Part shown: in pieces, positions 55,249 to 64,000 of the stretch
Layout of the letters: each line of letters opens with the position of its first letter
How positions within the stretch are numbered: the first letter of the stretch is position 1
From: Hydractinia symbiolongicarpus
Taxonomy: Eukaryota; Cnidaria; Hydrozoa; Anthoathecata; Hydractiniidae
Direction: 5' to 3'
DNA: 64,000 nucleotides
Assembly (NCBI RefSeq): GCF_029227915.1
Contig: NC_079878.1
Location: 18,292,001-18,356,000 of the forward strand
Notes under the pieces: generated by a model
Database searches by the model: none
What the model was told of the DNA's origin: nothing
What the model saw: only the letters and a program-made list of their open reading frames with translations
Program-made: the position numbers and the translations under genes

Positions 55249-55640
55249 AGTAGTTTTCTGGTAAAAGTAAATATAACAATGAAAATAAAGATTATGCATC
55301 ACTGCTTACATTAAAAAAATCCTATTCAATTCAATATAATACGGAAAAAGCCATTTATTTTCTCCTTATTTTACCTTCGGCCACATGCACCTTATGGAAT
55401 TTCCTGCACACAATAAAATATTCCTAACCCTTTTTATTTCATTGGAAGCCAGGCAAGCCACCTAGACATTTATATAAATGTTTAAGAAAACACAATCCGA
55501 AAGTTGCAAATCAAACTACTCTCTAAGGAGTAGTAGTAGGGAGTAAATATAAGTACGTTTTCGATCCTTCCACACCTTTATCCCCCAAAACCCCGCTTAC
55601 ACCATTTCCACCACTACCTCATCCCAAAAACAAGTAAAAA
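55249..55640. other. Non-coding stretch
   Basis: No gene seen. The Pol-D outer terminus (AGAGAT...) would be expected here, but I cannot find it; it may be lost. Confidence 0.35.
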
Positions 55641-55870
55641 ACGAAATCATATGACATCATCAACAAAAATAACATTAAATGTCAATAACCAACACAAAAT
55701 AATATTAAATGTAAGATACCAGAAATATAATGCCAATAACCAACACAAAATAATAATAAATGTAAGATACATTAAATACTAACACAAAATCATATTAAAT
55801 AACATAAACAAAATCATATGACGTCATCAACGCATGCGCAAAAGCGACTAACGGGAATAATGCTGACATC
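55641..55870. repeat. TIR remnant of Pol-D (left end)
   Basis: Three imperfect sub-repeats of AATAACCAACACAAAATAAT-TTAAATGTAAGATAC and a TATGACGTCATCAACGCATGCGC block. These are the reverse complement of words in 14268-14440 of Pol-B. The outermost ACATTT...CTCT end block is not found. Confidence 0.55.
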
Positions 55871-55944
55871 AACAAAAATAGAATTGAGTAAGGAAAGTCC
55901 CTTACTCAAGGATCCCTTGCCGAGGCTGGAATAATAAAGATGAA

Positions 55945-56401
55945 TTGGAGGCAAGAAAGATGGAAAATTTGGTTGAAGAGGATCCCCCAGTGGTAAGGTA
56001 TGTACCGGACCAATTCAAAACACGGGAAATGTGCAACAAGGTTGTTCAAAAAAACGCCTGGCTTTTCAAGTATACCCCCGACAGGTTCAAGACGCGGGAC
56101 ATGTGCACTATGGCGGTTGGGGAGTATCCAGGGATGCTCAGACATGTTCCTGACAGGTTCAAGACGCGAGACATGTGTAATATGGCGGTTCGAGATAGAC
56201 CCCATCTACTCGAGTTTGTTCCGGACTGGTTCGTGTAGTAGCACTGATCCTCGATTGCTCGATGCTTATCGTCAGCGGAAAGCGGAGAAGGCAAGGATTA
56301 AGGAGGAGCTGCTTCCATAGGCCTGGCATCCCGACAGAGTTATAGGCTGGTGCTTCTCGGAAGATGAAAAGGCTGACCTCAAGTTCTTGTGGAGTAAATA
56401 A
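55945..56401 (+). pseudogene. DUF4116-repeat protein (Pol-D)
   Basis: Four repeats (VRYVPDQFKTREMCNKVV, KYTPDRFKTRDMCTMAV, RHVPDRFKTRDMCNMAV, EFVPDWFV), a frameshift, then DAYRQRKAEKARIKEELLP, a TAG, and AWHPDRVIGWCFSEDEK to the TAA at 56399-56401. First ATG in frame is 55960. No SAP module precedes it, in contrast to Pol-C, so the N-terminus was probably lost with the TIR. Confidence 0.7.
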
Positions 56402-56404
56402 ACG

Positions 56405-56563
56405 ATGAAGGAATATTGCGATGAATGTCATATTGAACTTGATAAATATGATAGATGCTCCTGTGGTAGAAGGCTAGTTATCTGTATGAAAATGTTATGT
56501 TGGCAGCACTATATGATGCATATAACGTACAACGGAGGTTATTGCAAATGTAAAAATCTTTAG
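56405..56563 (+). CDS. Cys-rich zinc-binding miniprotein, 52 aa
   Basis: Intact. MKEYCDECHIELDKYDRCSCG then KMLCWQHYMMHITYNGGYCKCKNL: eight Cys and two His in a RING- or treble-clef-like spacing (C-x2-C, C-x-C, C-x2-H, C-x-C). It starts 3 nt after the DUF4116 stop and has a Pol-C counterpart at 31516. Function unknown; adaptor or transcription role is possible. Confidence 0.6.
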   Translation: MKEYCDECHIELDKYDRCSCGRRLVICMKMLCWQHYMMHITYNGGYCKCKNL

Positions 56564-56589
56564 TTGGGCCCTGGTTATTATAATAAAGG

Positions 56590-57198
56590 ATTTTCAAATT
56601 CTATAACGACTCCGTAGAGACAAGGGATTTCTATAGTGAACCAACTGTGCTTAATATCGAGGTGGTTCAAATTGAGAACATTGTACTTAGCGATCCCATA
56701 CAAGCTAATAAGGGCAAAGATGCAAGATATGTTATAGGATATAAAAATGGAAGCAAGATATCATCGTTGTTAATCATAACACCGGGAGGGTTATATAGCA
56801 ATGATGCATCCAGATATGACGATGGATCTTCGCTTAAAATGTCATTTGATATACATCAAAATCCTGAATGGCTAGAAAAATACAAGTGTATCCTAGCCAG
56901 GATACAGCAATTATATGGTATTGAGTTAACAACGTCATCAGTGAAGAACGATAGATACCTGAACACAAAAATAAAAGAATGGGAGGGTAAAATAAACACA
57001 TATTTCTACGACCAAGCAGTACCACTAAACCAAGCCTGTGAATGCATCTGCATTTTAAAAATATCCAGCATTTATCGGCAGAATTCAAAGCATTTCATCC
57101 AGGTTCTTCTGGAAGAATGTAAGTATAAACCGGTGCAACAACCTTTAAGGACGCGACACCTTGATTCAGATGAAGAGGAACCATTCGTTGTGGTGTAA
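56590..57198 (+). CDS. SSB-like conserved protein with acidic tail (Pol-D)
   Basis: Open frame from ATT (Pol-C has ATG at this place, so the start is lost or non-AUG) to TAA. Mixed beta pattern: IEVVQIENIVL, DARYVIGYKNGSKISSLLIITPGGLYSNDASRYDDGS-LKMSF, a helical WLEKYKCILARIQQLYGI, then KNDRYLNTKI...YFYDQAVPLNQACECICILKISSIYR and the tail HLDSDEEEPFVVV. The OB-fold-like strand run plus an acidic C-terminus recalls viral ssDNA-binding proteins; this is inference, not a recognised family. Confidence 0.55.
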   Translation: MFKFYNDSVETRDFYSEPTVLNIEVVQIENIVLSDPIQANKGKDARYVIGYKNGSKISSLLIITPGGLYSNDASRYDDGSSLKMSFDIHQNPEWLEKYKCILARIQQLYGIELTTSSVKNDRYLNTKIKEWEGKINTYFYDQAVPLNQACECICILKISSIYRQNSKHFIQVLLEECKYKPVQQPLRTRHLDSDEEEPFVVV

Positions 57199-57203
57199 TA
57201 AAC

Positions 57204-57475
57204 ATAAACGATCTGAAAAGAGAGGCAAAATCGTTGGGTAGGGTTATTCAACTCTCAAGAAAGTCGACCTACTCGAAGTGATCCAAAAAGTCAAGTATAA
57301 GGACGCCTCGACACAAACCCTTGGGCCTTATTGCAAGCCATGTCTAGAAATCACAGCTATGAAGATCCTAGATGAATATATCAGAGGCTTGGAGGTAAAA
57401 CAGAAACGCAATATCATCTATGATGGTGATTTTATGATCGATAAAGATACCGGTGAAGTGCTTGCTGCAATTTAG
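57204..57475 (+). pseudogene. SAP-module protein (Pol-D)
   Basis: INDLKREAKSLG, a 1-nt frameshift, GYSTLKKVDLLEVIQKV: the helix-turn-helix of a SAP/Rho-N DNA-binding motif. Then KPCLEITAMKILDEYIRGL and a Lys/Asp-rich end. The expected ATG is ATA. It follows the SSB-like gene by 5 nt. Confidence 0.5.
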
Positions 57476-57491
57476 TGTTTTCTACAAAACA
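57476..57491. terminator. 6-bp hairpin between convergent genes
   Basis: TGTTTT-CTAC-AAAACA, directly after the + strand SAP gene and before the end of the minus-strand hydrophobic gene (57520). Weak alone, but the position matches 30846-30880 in Pol-C. Confidence 0.3.
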
Positions 57492-57519
57492 TTAAATTAT
57501 GAATATTTAGGTGGTGCCT

Positions 57520-57982
57520 CTAAGTACCGCTGACATATTGAGCAGACTGCAAGTTTTTTAACAATTCTACTCTCGCCTCCTCACGTCCCTTCTCAACTAG
57601 CTGTCGCCTCTCTTGTTCATTGATCGTCTCCACGATTTTTTTTCGTGCGTTGACGAATCTGCTCCTTTAGCAGCATATATTTTTGCTTCTCTTGGTTTAT
57701 TAGTGAAAATTCATAATCACTTATCACTCCATTCTCGATGGCTTTCGAAATCAAATCAACGATGGAGTTCAGCTTCGTTTCCGCTAATAATCTTATACTA
57801 TCATGCTTTTTGCGTTTGTAATTCAGCTTTTTCCCACCTTGCTTTAAGGCTATTTGTCCCAATCCAACAGCGATGGCTATTCCACCCATTGCCACTGCCA
57901 GAGTAACTCCGATCCCGGACAGCATACTCCCAATTCCAACACCTGAGGTGATAACACTTATTGCTAATAGCCCGTGATCCAT
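57520..57982 (-). pseudogene. Glycine-rich hydrophobic protein (Pol-D copy)
   Basis: MDHGLLAISVITSGVGIGSM then LAVAMGGIAIAVGLGQIALK (membrane-like), KRKKHDSIRLLAETKLNSIVDLI and a basic coiled coil. A run of eight A (57642-57649) shifts the frame; the shifted frame continues INEQERRQLVEKGREEARVELL to TAG 57520-57522, matching Pol-C. Repeated Gly-rich membrane segments resemble membrane-active capsid proteins by character only. Confidence 0.6.
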
Positions 57983-58164
57983 TTAGTGTACCCACGTTCC
58001 ATGCATTCCAAATTTTTAGCGAATTTTTCACGCTGTTTAATTTCACTTCGTAGGTACTGTTCAATCTCTTCGATTTTCTTTAAACGATAGACCTGACTTT
58101 CATCAGGCTCATGATCCGGTGCACTCGGCGGTAATCTCGGGTATAGCTTTGTAATATTAGTCAT
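57964..58164 (-). CDS. Small coiled-coil protein overlapping the next gene (Pol-D)
   Basis: 66 codons, intact: MTNITKLYPRLPPSAPDHEP, VYRLKKIEEIEQYLRSEIKQREKFAKNLE and a terminal YTKWITGY. The last codons overlap the ATG of the hydrophobic gene (57982) in the -1 frame; the same overlap exists in Pol-C. Its start follows the penton-like stop with no gap (58165). Confidence 0.6.
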   Translation of the reverse strand: MTNITKLYPRLPPSAPDHEPDESQVYRLKKIEEIEQYLRSEIKQREKFAKNLECMERGYTKWITGY

Positions 58165-58858
58165 TTATTCGATAAGCAAATGCATGGTAATTCCTACGAA
58201 AGGGTTCTTATCGTTATGATACTCATTGATGAGCGTGAACTCTAATTTGTCTGTTGAACCTTTAAGGGGAAGATAAATCGGAGTGTCAAAATTCCATGTC
58301 ACCATATCTCCCCATGCACTTAGCTCTTTGATAGGGAGCACGGCTAGTATATTCGATTTCTCACCATTAAGAAGGCATTCTTTTTTCATTTAACTGAGGG
58401 CAAACAAGCCTCAGCCGCTGATGAATGTCAGTATTGTACTTGCTGTCGTAGTCACCCACTGAAAATATTACCTTGTTATTAAAAGCATACCCCATAAGGT
58501 CCTACAGCGGATGATCAATTATCACAACATACCCTTTATTAACCCTAATCCTACAGACGCCGTTCCTAAGTACAAATATCTCTATCCTATCCCCTGCTTG
58601 ATTTTTGACAATAGCCGGGATATCTTCGATTCTATATAAGCCTAGCTCGATAGATATTGTGACTTCCAACGGTCCGACATTAAACGTTCCGTCACTCATC
58701 TTGGCACCCGCTTTATAAATATTGAATTCACTCTTTTTATAAAGATTCACCCATCTGGGGCGGATAGTGATAGATTCAAGGGCGATCTTCGTACCCTGCC
58801 CTAGGTAGTCCTTAAAGACTATAGGTTTATCTATGCTCGTAATGTATAACTGCTTCAT
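58165..58858 (-). pseudogene. Penton-like minor capsid protein (Pol-D)
   Basis: MKQLYITSIDKPIVFKDYLG...ALESITIRPRWVNL, then LYRIEDIPAIVKNQAGDRIEIFVLRNGVCRIRVNKGYVVII, a TAG (58501-58503 region), DLMGYAFNNKVIFSVGDYDS, a frameshift near 58390, and a C-terminal beta segment TWNFDTPIYLPLKGSTDKLEFTLINEYHNDKNPFVGITMHLLIE. The final LPLKG-DKL-F-L-...F-G-LHL strand pattern is what I associate with the single jelly-roll penton-like protein of Polintons. Its ATG overlaps the divergent gene's ATG. Confidence 0.55.
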
Positions 58859-60002
58859 GTTTGTTATAACAAATATGAATATATATTCGTACAACTCCAG
58901 AGCAAAATATACCCCTATACATGGGCGTTATCTCGAGAGACTCAAGGGCTCGGACCTTACCCAGCAGGACATCGTTGTTGATGCTCGCGGATCGTCATTT
59001 AGGGTAGGGTTCCCCAATATCTTCGTAGACTATGTTTTCCACAGTAATCCCCCGGTCAATACCTGGCAAAACCACCCCTTCAGCCTCTGGTCAACGCAGC
59101 TAAATTTTGCGGCATTTTGCGCTACATCGGCATGTGGTATCAGCATACAACATCTAAACTCCCCCTTGCCCCTTGTTCGCGCTGTTTATCGATTCCATGT
59201 CTATTTCCAAATTCGAAAAATATTAGAGGATTTGCCTGGGTCTTCCTGCTTCAATATCTTTAATAACCCATTCAATAATTAAAAGCTCCATCAATTAGCA
59301 CGTGAATTTGGTGTATCTTCAAATGAGCAAGAATAGAAAAATGAGAGTATTTTCAGTTCATGGCAAGCCAAACGTAAAGATTTTCCTGGTGCAGGACCTA
59401 GTTATTTCGACGAGGGATCATGGAGCAGATGGGTAATCGAGAAATCGATCGGCTTAACCCGTATTGGCATTGAAAGGTTATCGCAAAGCGTAAGGTTCTA
59501 CGCGTATTTGATTCTGGAGAGTTAAGCCAACGCCCGCTCTAATATAATCGGGAGTGAGGCCTCCGCGATTGATGCCCAACGGCTATACTTGACGACATTC
59601 GAACAATTGGTGATTACACCTACGTCGCTGGGTAGGGATATCAGTGAATTCGAGATTACTGTACTTAGATATGCAAGATCTAAGGTAGACTTCTTGGTAG
59701 CATACGGGGTTTACATGATCCCCTCAGATATGAACCTGAGGATTGGGAATGTCCAAGGATTTAACAAGATCCTGATCAGTCAGGACCATTTCAAGATTGG
59801 TATCAATCCTAATATTAACGCTCTGCATGCTGTTGCCATACCAAGGAAGCAGGTACATGATATAACCCTCCCTCCACCATCCCCCGAGGAAGCTGCTGTT
59901 CCAGGGGGATACCAAAGCCACGCTGGTTACGGTTGGAGTGGGGTTGATTCTTACTATTATATGGATGAAGAAATAGGTCTAGTATGTTTTTCAAAATACT
60001 AG
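58857..60002 (+). pseudogene. Conserved Polinton virion-like protein (Pol-D)
   Basis: ATG at 58857 or more likely 58875 (MNIYSYNSRAKYTPIHG). Blocks: HPFSLWSTQLNFAAFCATSACGISIQHLN, LVRAVYRFHVYFQIRKILE, a stop at 59281 and shifts, then SWSRWVIEKSIGLTRIGIERLSQSVRFYAYLILES, ARSNIIGSEASAIDAQ, VLRYARSKVDFLVAYGVYMIPSDMNLRIGNV and a Pro/Gly/Tyr-rich C-terminus. I recall similar proteins in cnidarian Polintons but know no function; the place among capsid genes suggests a structural role. Confidence 0.55.
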
Positions 60003-60029
60003 ATTTTTATCGATTCTTACTCCTATTAC

Positions 60030-60452
60030 CTACATAAGCCACGACGATACCTCAGCTCCCGCGATGACTAGGTAGAGGTGTCTCGCTACATACTCCACGA
60101 CTTTGGCAGCGACTCTAAAGAAAGATGATACGATCGCACCAATGATTCCTGGGAGGGCTGCCCCCGCCTTACCTGCTAGATACTTAAGGGATTTTTCGAG
60201 ACTCTCCAGCTGCTTTCTCACAAACTCTTTGCTACCACCACCTCCTCCTGTACTTCCTACGGCGCCTGCACTTCCTCCAGTGACGGCGAGCACGATGGTG
60301 GAAGCCAGTAGACCAACAGCTGATACGACACTAGCGATAGTGATCCCCTGTTCTTTGAAGAGAATGGTCAGCTTCTCCCTTAGCGATGTGTCGTCATCAG
60401 CTATCTTCATGATTGTATCTTTAATCGCCTTGAGCTGACTTTGAGAGACCAT
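60030..60452 (-). CDS. Gly-rich membrane protein, 140 aa (Pol-D)
   Basis: Intact. N-terminal helix (SQSQLKAIKDTIMKIADD), hydrophobic ITIASVVSAVGLLASTIVLAV, a Gly/Ser run (GGSAGAVGSTGGGGGS), KQLESLEKSLKYLAGK, then GIIGAIVSSFFRVAAKVVEYVARHLYLVIAG. Two or three membrane segments. ATG lies inside the end of the upstream coiled-coil gene (32-nt overlap). Virion membrane-penetration type protein is a possibility, not shown. Confidence 0.6.
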   Translation of the reverse strand: MVSQSQLKAIKDTIMKIADDDTSLREKLTILFKEQGITIASVVSAVGLLASTIVLAVTGGSAGAVGSTGGGGGSKEFVRKQLESLEKSLKYLAGKAGAALPGIIGAIVSSFFRVAAKVVEYVARHLYLVIAGAEVSSWLM

Positions 60453-60738
60453 GTTCTTCTATTATAGCCTTTCGATCATCCTTTAGCTTTTCCCGATCTT
60501 CTTTAGCCTTATCAAGGTCCTTATCCCAGATAGCTAGCTGTTCCTCTGATACGTCAGACCCAGCCTTTTTCGCCTCAAGCCTCTTAATCTTGTCCTCTGC
60601 CTTTGAAAGCTCACCATCGTAGTATATCATCTTACTTTTCACATTATTCAAGTCGTCCTGGAGCGTTCTAACATAGAAATGAAGGCGTTTCACACTCAAC
60701 CTCTTCCGTATCTCGGCAACACTTTTTGTCAAAGGCAA
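60421..60738 (-). CDS. Coiled-coil protein, ~105 aa (Pol-D)
   Basis: Frame from TTG at 60738 (no ATG available upstream before the divergent MCP frame). Long heptad-rich helix: LHFYVRTLQDDLNNVKSKMIYYDGELSKAEDKIKRLEAKK, then EEQLAIWDKDLDKAKEDREKLKDDRKAIIEEHG. No lesions otherwise. Probably translated upstream of the Gly-rich membrane protein. Confidence 0.5.
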   Translation of the reverse strand: MPLTKSVAEIRKRLSVKRLHFYVRTLQDDLNNVKSKMIYYDGELSKAEDKIKRLEAKKAGSDVSEEQLAIWDKDLDKAKEDREKLKDDRKAIIEEHGLSKSAQGD

Positions 60739-60754
60739 GAGGCAGCGGGTTAAA

Positions 60755-61948
60755 GTGAGTCATGTACCGTCCACGATTGGCCAGAATGAGGATCTCTATG
60801 TGGAAATACCAAACATGGGTCGGGACGATGTTATATTTCCTGGGAGTATCCGGCTACTATTTGATATGGAATTGACCGGCACCAACACGAAAAGAACGAT
60901 CGTTAGCAACATCGGAAAAGCCCTGGTGCGTGACCTTCGTATTACTTTGAATGGGAATGAGGTCCAGCATATTGCGGATTATAATGTATTCAGTGTCTAC
61001 CGTGATCTCTAGATTTCGAAATTTAATAGGGAGAACAATCTGATTTTGGAGGGAATCAATCCAAATGACGGGACAATTCGCGCTTTACAGGTAAAAGCGT
61101 CTGACCATGTAGGAACAAATGAGGAGCGTGCTATAGCCGCGGCGTATGGAAACACCTTTTGTATTCCGTTGGGGAAAATGTTCGAGTTGACGAGAGATCT
61201 CCCGTTTTATCAACATGGACTCCACGATAGGCTACAGTTCGTTCTACATTTTGCTTCATACGACCAAGTCATCAAGGATGCCGGTACACCAGCCGCGGGC
61301 TCAACCGCAGCCAAAGCAGCTGACGCTACATACAAAATCTCTAACATTTCGCTCGAGTTTGAAAAATTAGTAAATGAGGATCTGGCGAGCGCTATGATGT
61401 CGCAATACAGCCGCCTCGCTCTACCATACGAACGAGTATTGAGGAGTAAAGTGGTGACTATGAAGAAACAAGATACACCCTACAATCTCCAAGTCGATAC
61501 CCCTGCTAAATCTTTGGTAAGTATATTACTACTATTCGTCGATCCTGGAGTATCCAAGGCTTATGCGGGTGTCAATGAGCAATTCTACAACCCCAAAATC
61601 GAGAAGATTTCTGTCACGGTGGAGGATGAGCCTAATGAGCTGTATTCACATGCTATGCTACCTCGAAATCATTTGCAACAGATCGTTGAATTATTTGGGT
61701 GCCATGATAGTGAAGTGACCATAGGTCAATTTTTCACCGAGCGCTATGCGCTATTCATTGATTTTAGGGCAACACCTGATCGGGGCCTACATGGTAGTGG
61801 GCGGCCTCTGCAAAGGTTATCGGACGGTATAACCCTGCACATGACGAAAAAAGCGGATGGCAATGGAGATATTATGTGCTACGTCTTTCTTATCCAAGAC
61901 GCGCAATTAAACATCCTGGATGGCAGGTTCCACAGTGTCGAATATTAA
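60755..61948 (+). pseudogene. MCP: Major capsid protein (Pol-D)
   Basis: 398 codons in one frame, broken only by a TAG at 61010-61012 in YRDL-stop-ISKFNRENN, where Trp (TGG) is expected. Early strands SIRLLFDMELTGTN, LVRDLRITLNGNEVQHIADYNVFSVY; middle FCIPLGKMFELTRDLPFYQHGLHDRLQFVLHF; C-terminal LVSILLLFVDPGVSKAY...FYNPKIEKISVTVEDEPNELYSHAML, RGLHGSGR...SDGITLHMTKK. Size and pattern fit the double jelly-roll MCP of Polintons. The start is uncertain (GTG; no in-frame ATG upstream). Confidence 0.8.
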
Positions 61949-61991
61949 GAGATCAAAAGTTGTTTTTGTAGGCCTTGGGTCAACAAAATAA

Positions 61992-62391
61992 ATGGAAATA
62001 ATTGGTGTACTCGTAGCAGGTGCTGCGATCTATGCTCTGGCTTTCAGTGGGTCAAATTTTTTGTTCAGCAAATTCAGTGGGCACGGCGAGGAAGAGAGAA
62101 AACGTCATGATTTAGCGGTTGAAAAGCTTCAAGCTGCCCAAGCCCAATAGGTAAGGGATAGGCAAGCGAAGATTGATGCATACAATAAGAGAAGGGAGGA
62201 ACAAAAGCAAGCTAGGGAGAGTCTCAAGGAGCTCGACGAGGGAATGCGGGAGTATTTCATTGCAACCATAGAGAAGTCCCCAAACCTCTCAGATTTTTTG
62301 CACACCTAGCAAAGGCCAAAAAGACGGTAAATTCGCTTTTATAGTGGGATCGTTGGCCTTGCTCGGCCTTGCGGCTTACAAATTTGCATAG
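61992..62391 (+). pseudogene. Two-TM protein between MCP and integrase (Pol-D copy)
   Basis: ATG at 61992 (MEIIGVLVAGAAIYALAFSGSNFLFSKFSGHG), ERKRHDLAVEKLQAAQAQ, TAG at 62148, VRDRQAKIDAYNKRREEQKQARESL, REYFIATIEKSPNLSDFLHT, TAG at 62307, then a +1 frame GQKDGKFAFIVGSLALLGLAAYKF ending 62391. Same two hydrophobic ends and basic coil as Pol-C. Confidence 0.65.
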
Positions 62392-62418
62392 ATATATGTT
62401 TTTCGATATGTAATAACT

Positions 62419-63429
62419 ATGTCAAAAACAAAAGCACATATCATTACTGGAGAGGAAGCTGAAAAGCTAAGTCAAATCTACTATTCTCCAGAAAATCTCT
62501 GGTCTGGACGGAAAGCGATTAAACTGCTCGCTGAAAACTCCGGCCTCTCATAAAAGAGAGTTATGCACTGGTTGAGTCGTCAGTTGCTCTGGCTCAGGCA
62601 TATTCGAGGGCCAAAGCGTATCAATTACCCTCATTTCATCATAACGAGACCCAATGAGATGCACCAGTTTGATCTCTTATACACGCCACATGATAAATTG
62701 TATGGCAATACGTACAAATATATCCTCACAGGCATCGATGTAGCTTCGAGGTATACGGTGGCAAGACGGCTACGTACAAAGAAAGCTAGCGAAGTCGCTG
62801 ATATGATCAGGGATATTTACAAGGCAGGACCTCTCCGTTATCCGAAGACCTTTCAGTGTGACAACGGCAGTGAGTTCAAGTCGGACGTGACAAAGCTGTT
62901 AGAAGGCGAGGGTGTCGAGATTAAACAGGCTACCACCCGGTACCATCATACCTTCACGGCGTTTGTCGAAAGCTATAATAAAGTGTTAGCGGAAAGACTC
63001 TTTAAACCTCAAGATGCGCAAGAGCTTGCCTCTGACAAAACCAGTACCACCAGGGTGAAACACTTGTACACTATCGTCAAGAGCATGAATAATACCAAGA
63101 CCGTCATGATCGACATGAAACCTTCGAAAGCCATCAAGCTCGATGAAGTCCCGCTTATGAAAAGCGATGGCTATCTTGAAGAAAAGCCGTTACCCGACAA
63201 CGTGCTCTATCTCTACCTCTTGCAACCTGGTCAGGAACATAACGATTCTAAAAGGCGTGCAACTGATGCCTATTGGTCGAAGCGTACATACAGGCTGGAC
63301 CGTATCGTAACTGGTACCCGTCTCCTATACTACTTGGAAGATGGACCTGATCGATCTCTTGTGGCGGAAGAACTAATGCTGATCCCGGAGGATGTTCAGG
63401 TACCTCCGGAGCATGTGAAAAAATGGTAA
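62419..63429 (+). pseudogene. INT: Polinton rve-family integrase (Pol-D)
   Basis: 337 codons in one frame with a single TAA at 62551-62553. N-terminal TGEEAEKLSQIYYSPENLWSGRKA-KLLAENSGLS, core MHQFDLLYTPHD (Asp), TFQCDNGSEFKSD (Asp) and FVESYNKVLAE (Glu) with 35 residues between the last two, a canonical DD(35)E. The C-terminus KRATDAYWSKRTYRLDRIV...LYYLEDGPDRSLVAEELMLIPEDVQ is the chromo-like region. It would insert linear element DNA with 6-bp target duplication. Confidence 0.85.
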
Positions 63430-63439
63430 TACTTCTCGA

Positions 63440-63467
63440 TTTTTGTGGCTCATAAGAGCTACAAAAA
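63440..63467. terminator. 12-bp hairpin between convergent genes
   Basis: TTTTTGTGGCTC-ATAA-GAGCTACAAAAA with one G-T wobble, between the integrase stop (63429, +) and the stop of the minus-strand gene (63469). Same placement as 30846-30880. Confidence 0.45.
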
Positions 63468-63468
63468 C

Positions 63469-63948
63469 TTATGACATATCGATATCATACAACCCTTCAA
63501 ATAGCTCACGCGTGGCGTCATTGGGTAAGCTGAAATGATTACGCCATGAATTCGCTATCCCGAGATTATCATCTCTGAACCTGTTCTATGTATGCACGGC
63601 GTTTGGATCATCACATATTGGATGTCTTTCTACCATATCTGGATACATCTCCCGTAGGGTACGGAGTTGATCGTTTAGACATCTGCGTTGACAACGAACA
63701 ATGTAATGGGGATGTTGCCCCTTTTCTCCACATTCATTAGGAACATTTTAATCTACCACGCAAATTACATTATCATACGGATAACCATTAGGAACATATC
63801 TATCACGAAGCTCCGCATCTTCCAATGTTCTGAGATCTAGCTGTTTCTCTCTTTCCTGGAGATCATCAGTGATCATTGCTAGAGCTTGACAATATTCTTC
63901 GATTTCATTTTGTAATTTTTTCATACCCTTCATCGCAAACCATTTCAT
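63469..63948 (-). pseudogene. Conserved Polinton protein next to integrase, unknown function
   Basis: 160 codons in one frame from ATG at 63948: MKWFAMKGMKKLQNEIEEYC, a helical EREKQLDLRTLEDAELRDRYVPNG, TAA at 63748-63750, then ECGEKGQHPHYIVRCQRRCLNDQLRTLREMYPDMVERHPICDDPNAVH, TAG at 63586-63588, and NRFRDDNLGIANSWRNHFSLPNDATRELFEGLYDIDM. His/Cys spacing (C...H-H...C-C...C) may bind zinc. No counterpart survives in Pol-C, where the LINE occupies this place. Confidence 0.5.
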
Positions 63949-64000
63949 ATCTCTAATGCATCATCCCAGGTCACGAAAGCATCGTCTCCGCTTACTTCCT

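Overview
The window is AT-rich animal DNA made almost entirely of mobile elements in various states of decay, nested in one another. Introns with GT/AG borders, CR1-like LINEs with an SGNH-esterase ORF1, hAT-, PIF/Harbinger- and pogo-like transposons, Helitrons and several Polinton (Maverick) copies point to a metazoan nuclear genome; the mix of families looks cnidarian, but nothing here fixes the species. No rRNA, tRNA or CRISPR was found. The only host-gene piece recognised is one exon-like block resembling an ER lectin (ERLEC1/OS-9) MRH domain near 18.3 kb.

Four Polinton-type virus-like elements form the backbone. Pol-A (about 1067-6799, minus) keeps a protein-primed DNA polymerase B, small membrane proteins, zinc-ribbon proteins, a packaging ATPase and an endonuclease fragment. 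Pol-B (8381-14501, minus) is a second copy of the same half, cut inside the ATPase. Pol-C (23143-40170) holds zinc-ribbon/ATPase/HNH genes, then integrase, capsid fragments, a penton-like fragment, an SSB-like gene and DUF4116-repeat genes; LINEs interrupt it twice. Pol-D (about 55641 to beyond 63948) has the best preserved capsid half: DUF4116, Cys-rich, SSB-like and SAP proteins, a penton-like protein, a virion-like protein, the major capsid protein and integrase. Taken together they suggest a 15-18 kb element: TIR - SAP/PolB - small membrane proteins - Zn ribbon - ATPase - HNH - integrase - 2-TM protein - MCP - virion/penton proteins - SSB - DUF4116/SAP - TIR. Almost every large gene carries nonsense codons or frameshifts, so these are old, probably inactive copies.

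Between them: a head-to-tail Helitron array (7196-17511) into which Pol-B inserted; PIF/Harbinger and pogo-like transposase relics (19.8-21.4 kb); a perfect 1613-bp tandem duplication (25.5-28.7 kb); a near full-length LINE (33079-39706) itself carrying a 2154-bp hAT-like insertion; a DDE/pogo gene with an intact intron (40171-41584) into which the Pol-C terminus inserted; a Helitron-type helicase and endonuclease (45106-47270) lying between 355-bp inverted repeats; several TTAA-flanked MITEs (47.8-53.1 kb); and an rve-integrase gene with introns (53646-55248).

Within each Polinton the genes are tightly packed, with stop/start spacings of 1 nt and overlaps of about 20 nt that recur between copies. 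Convergent pairs tend to be separated by hairpins, and divergent pairs by almost nothing.
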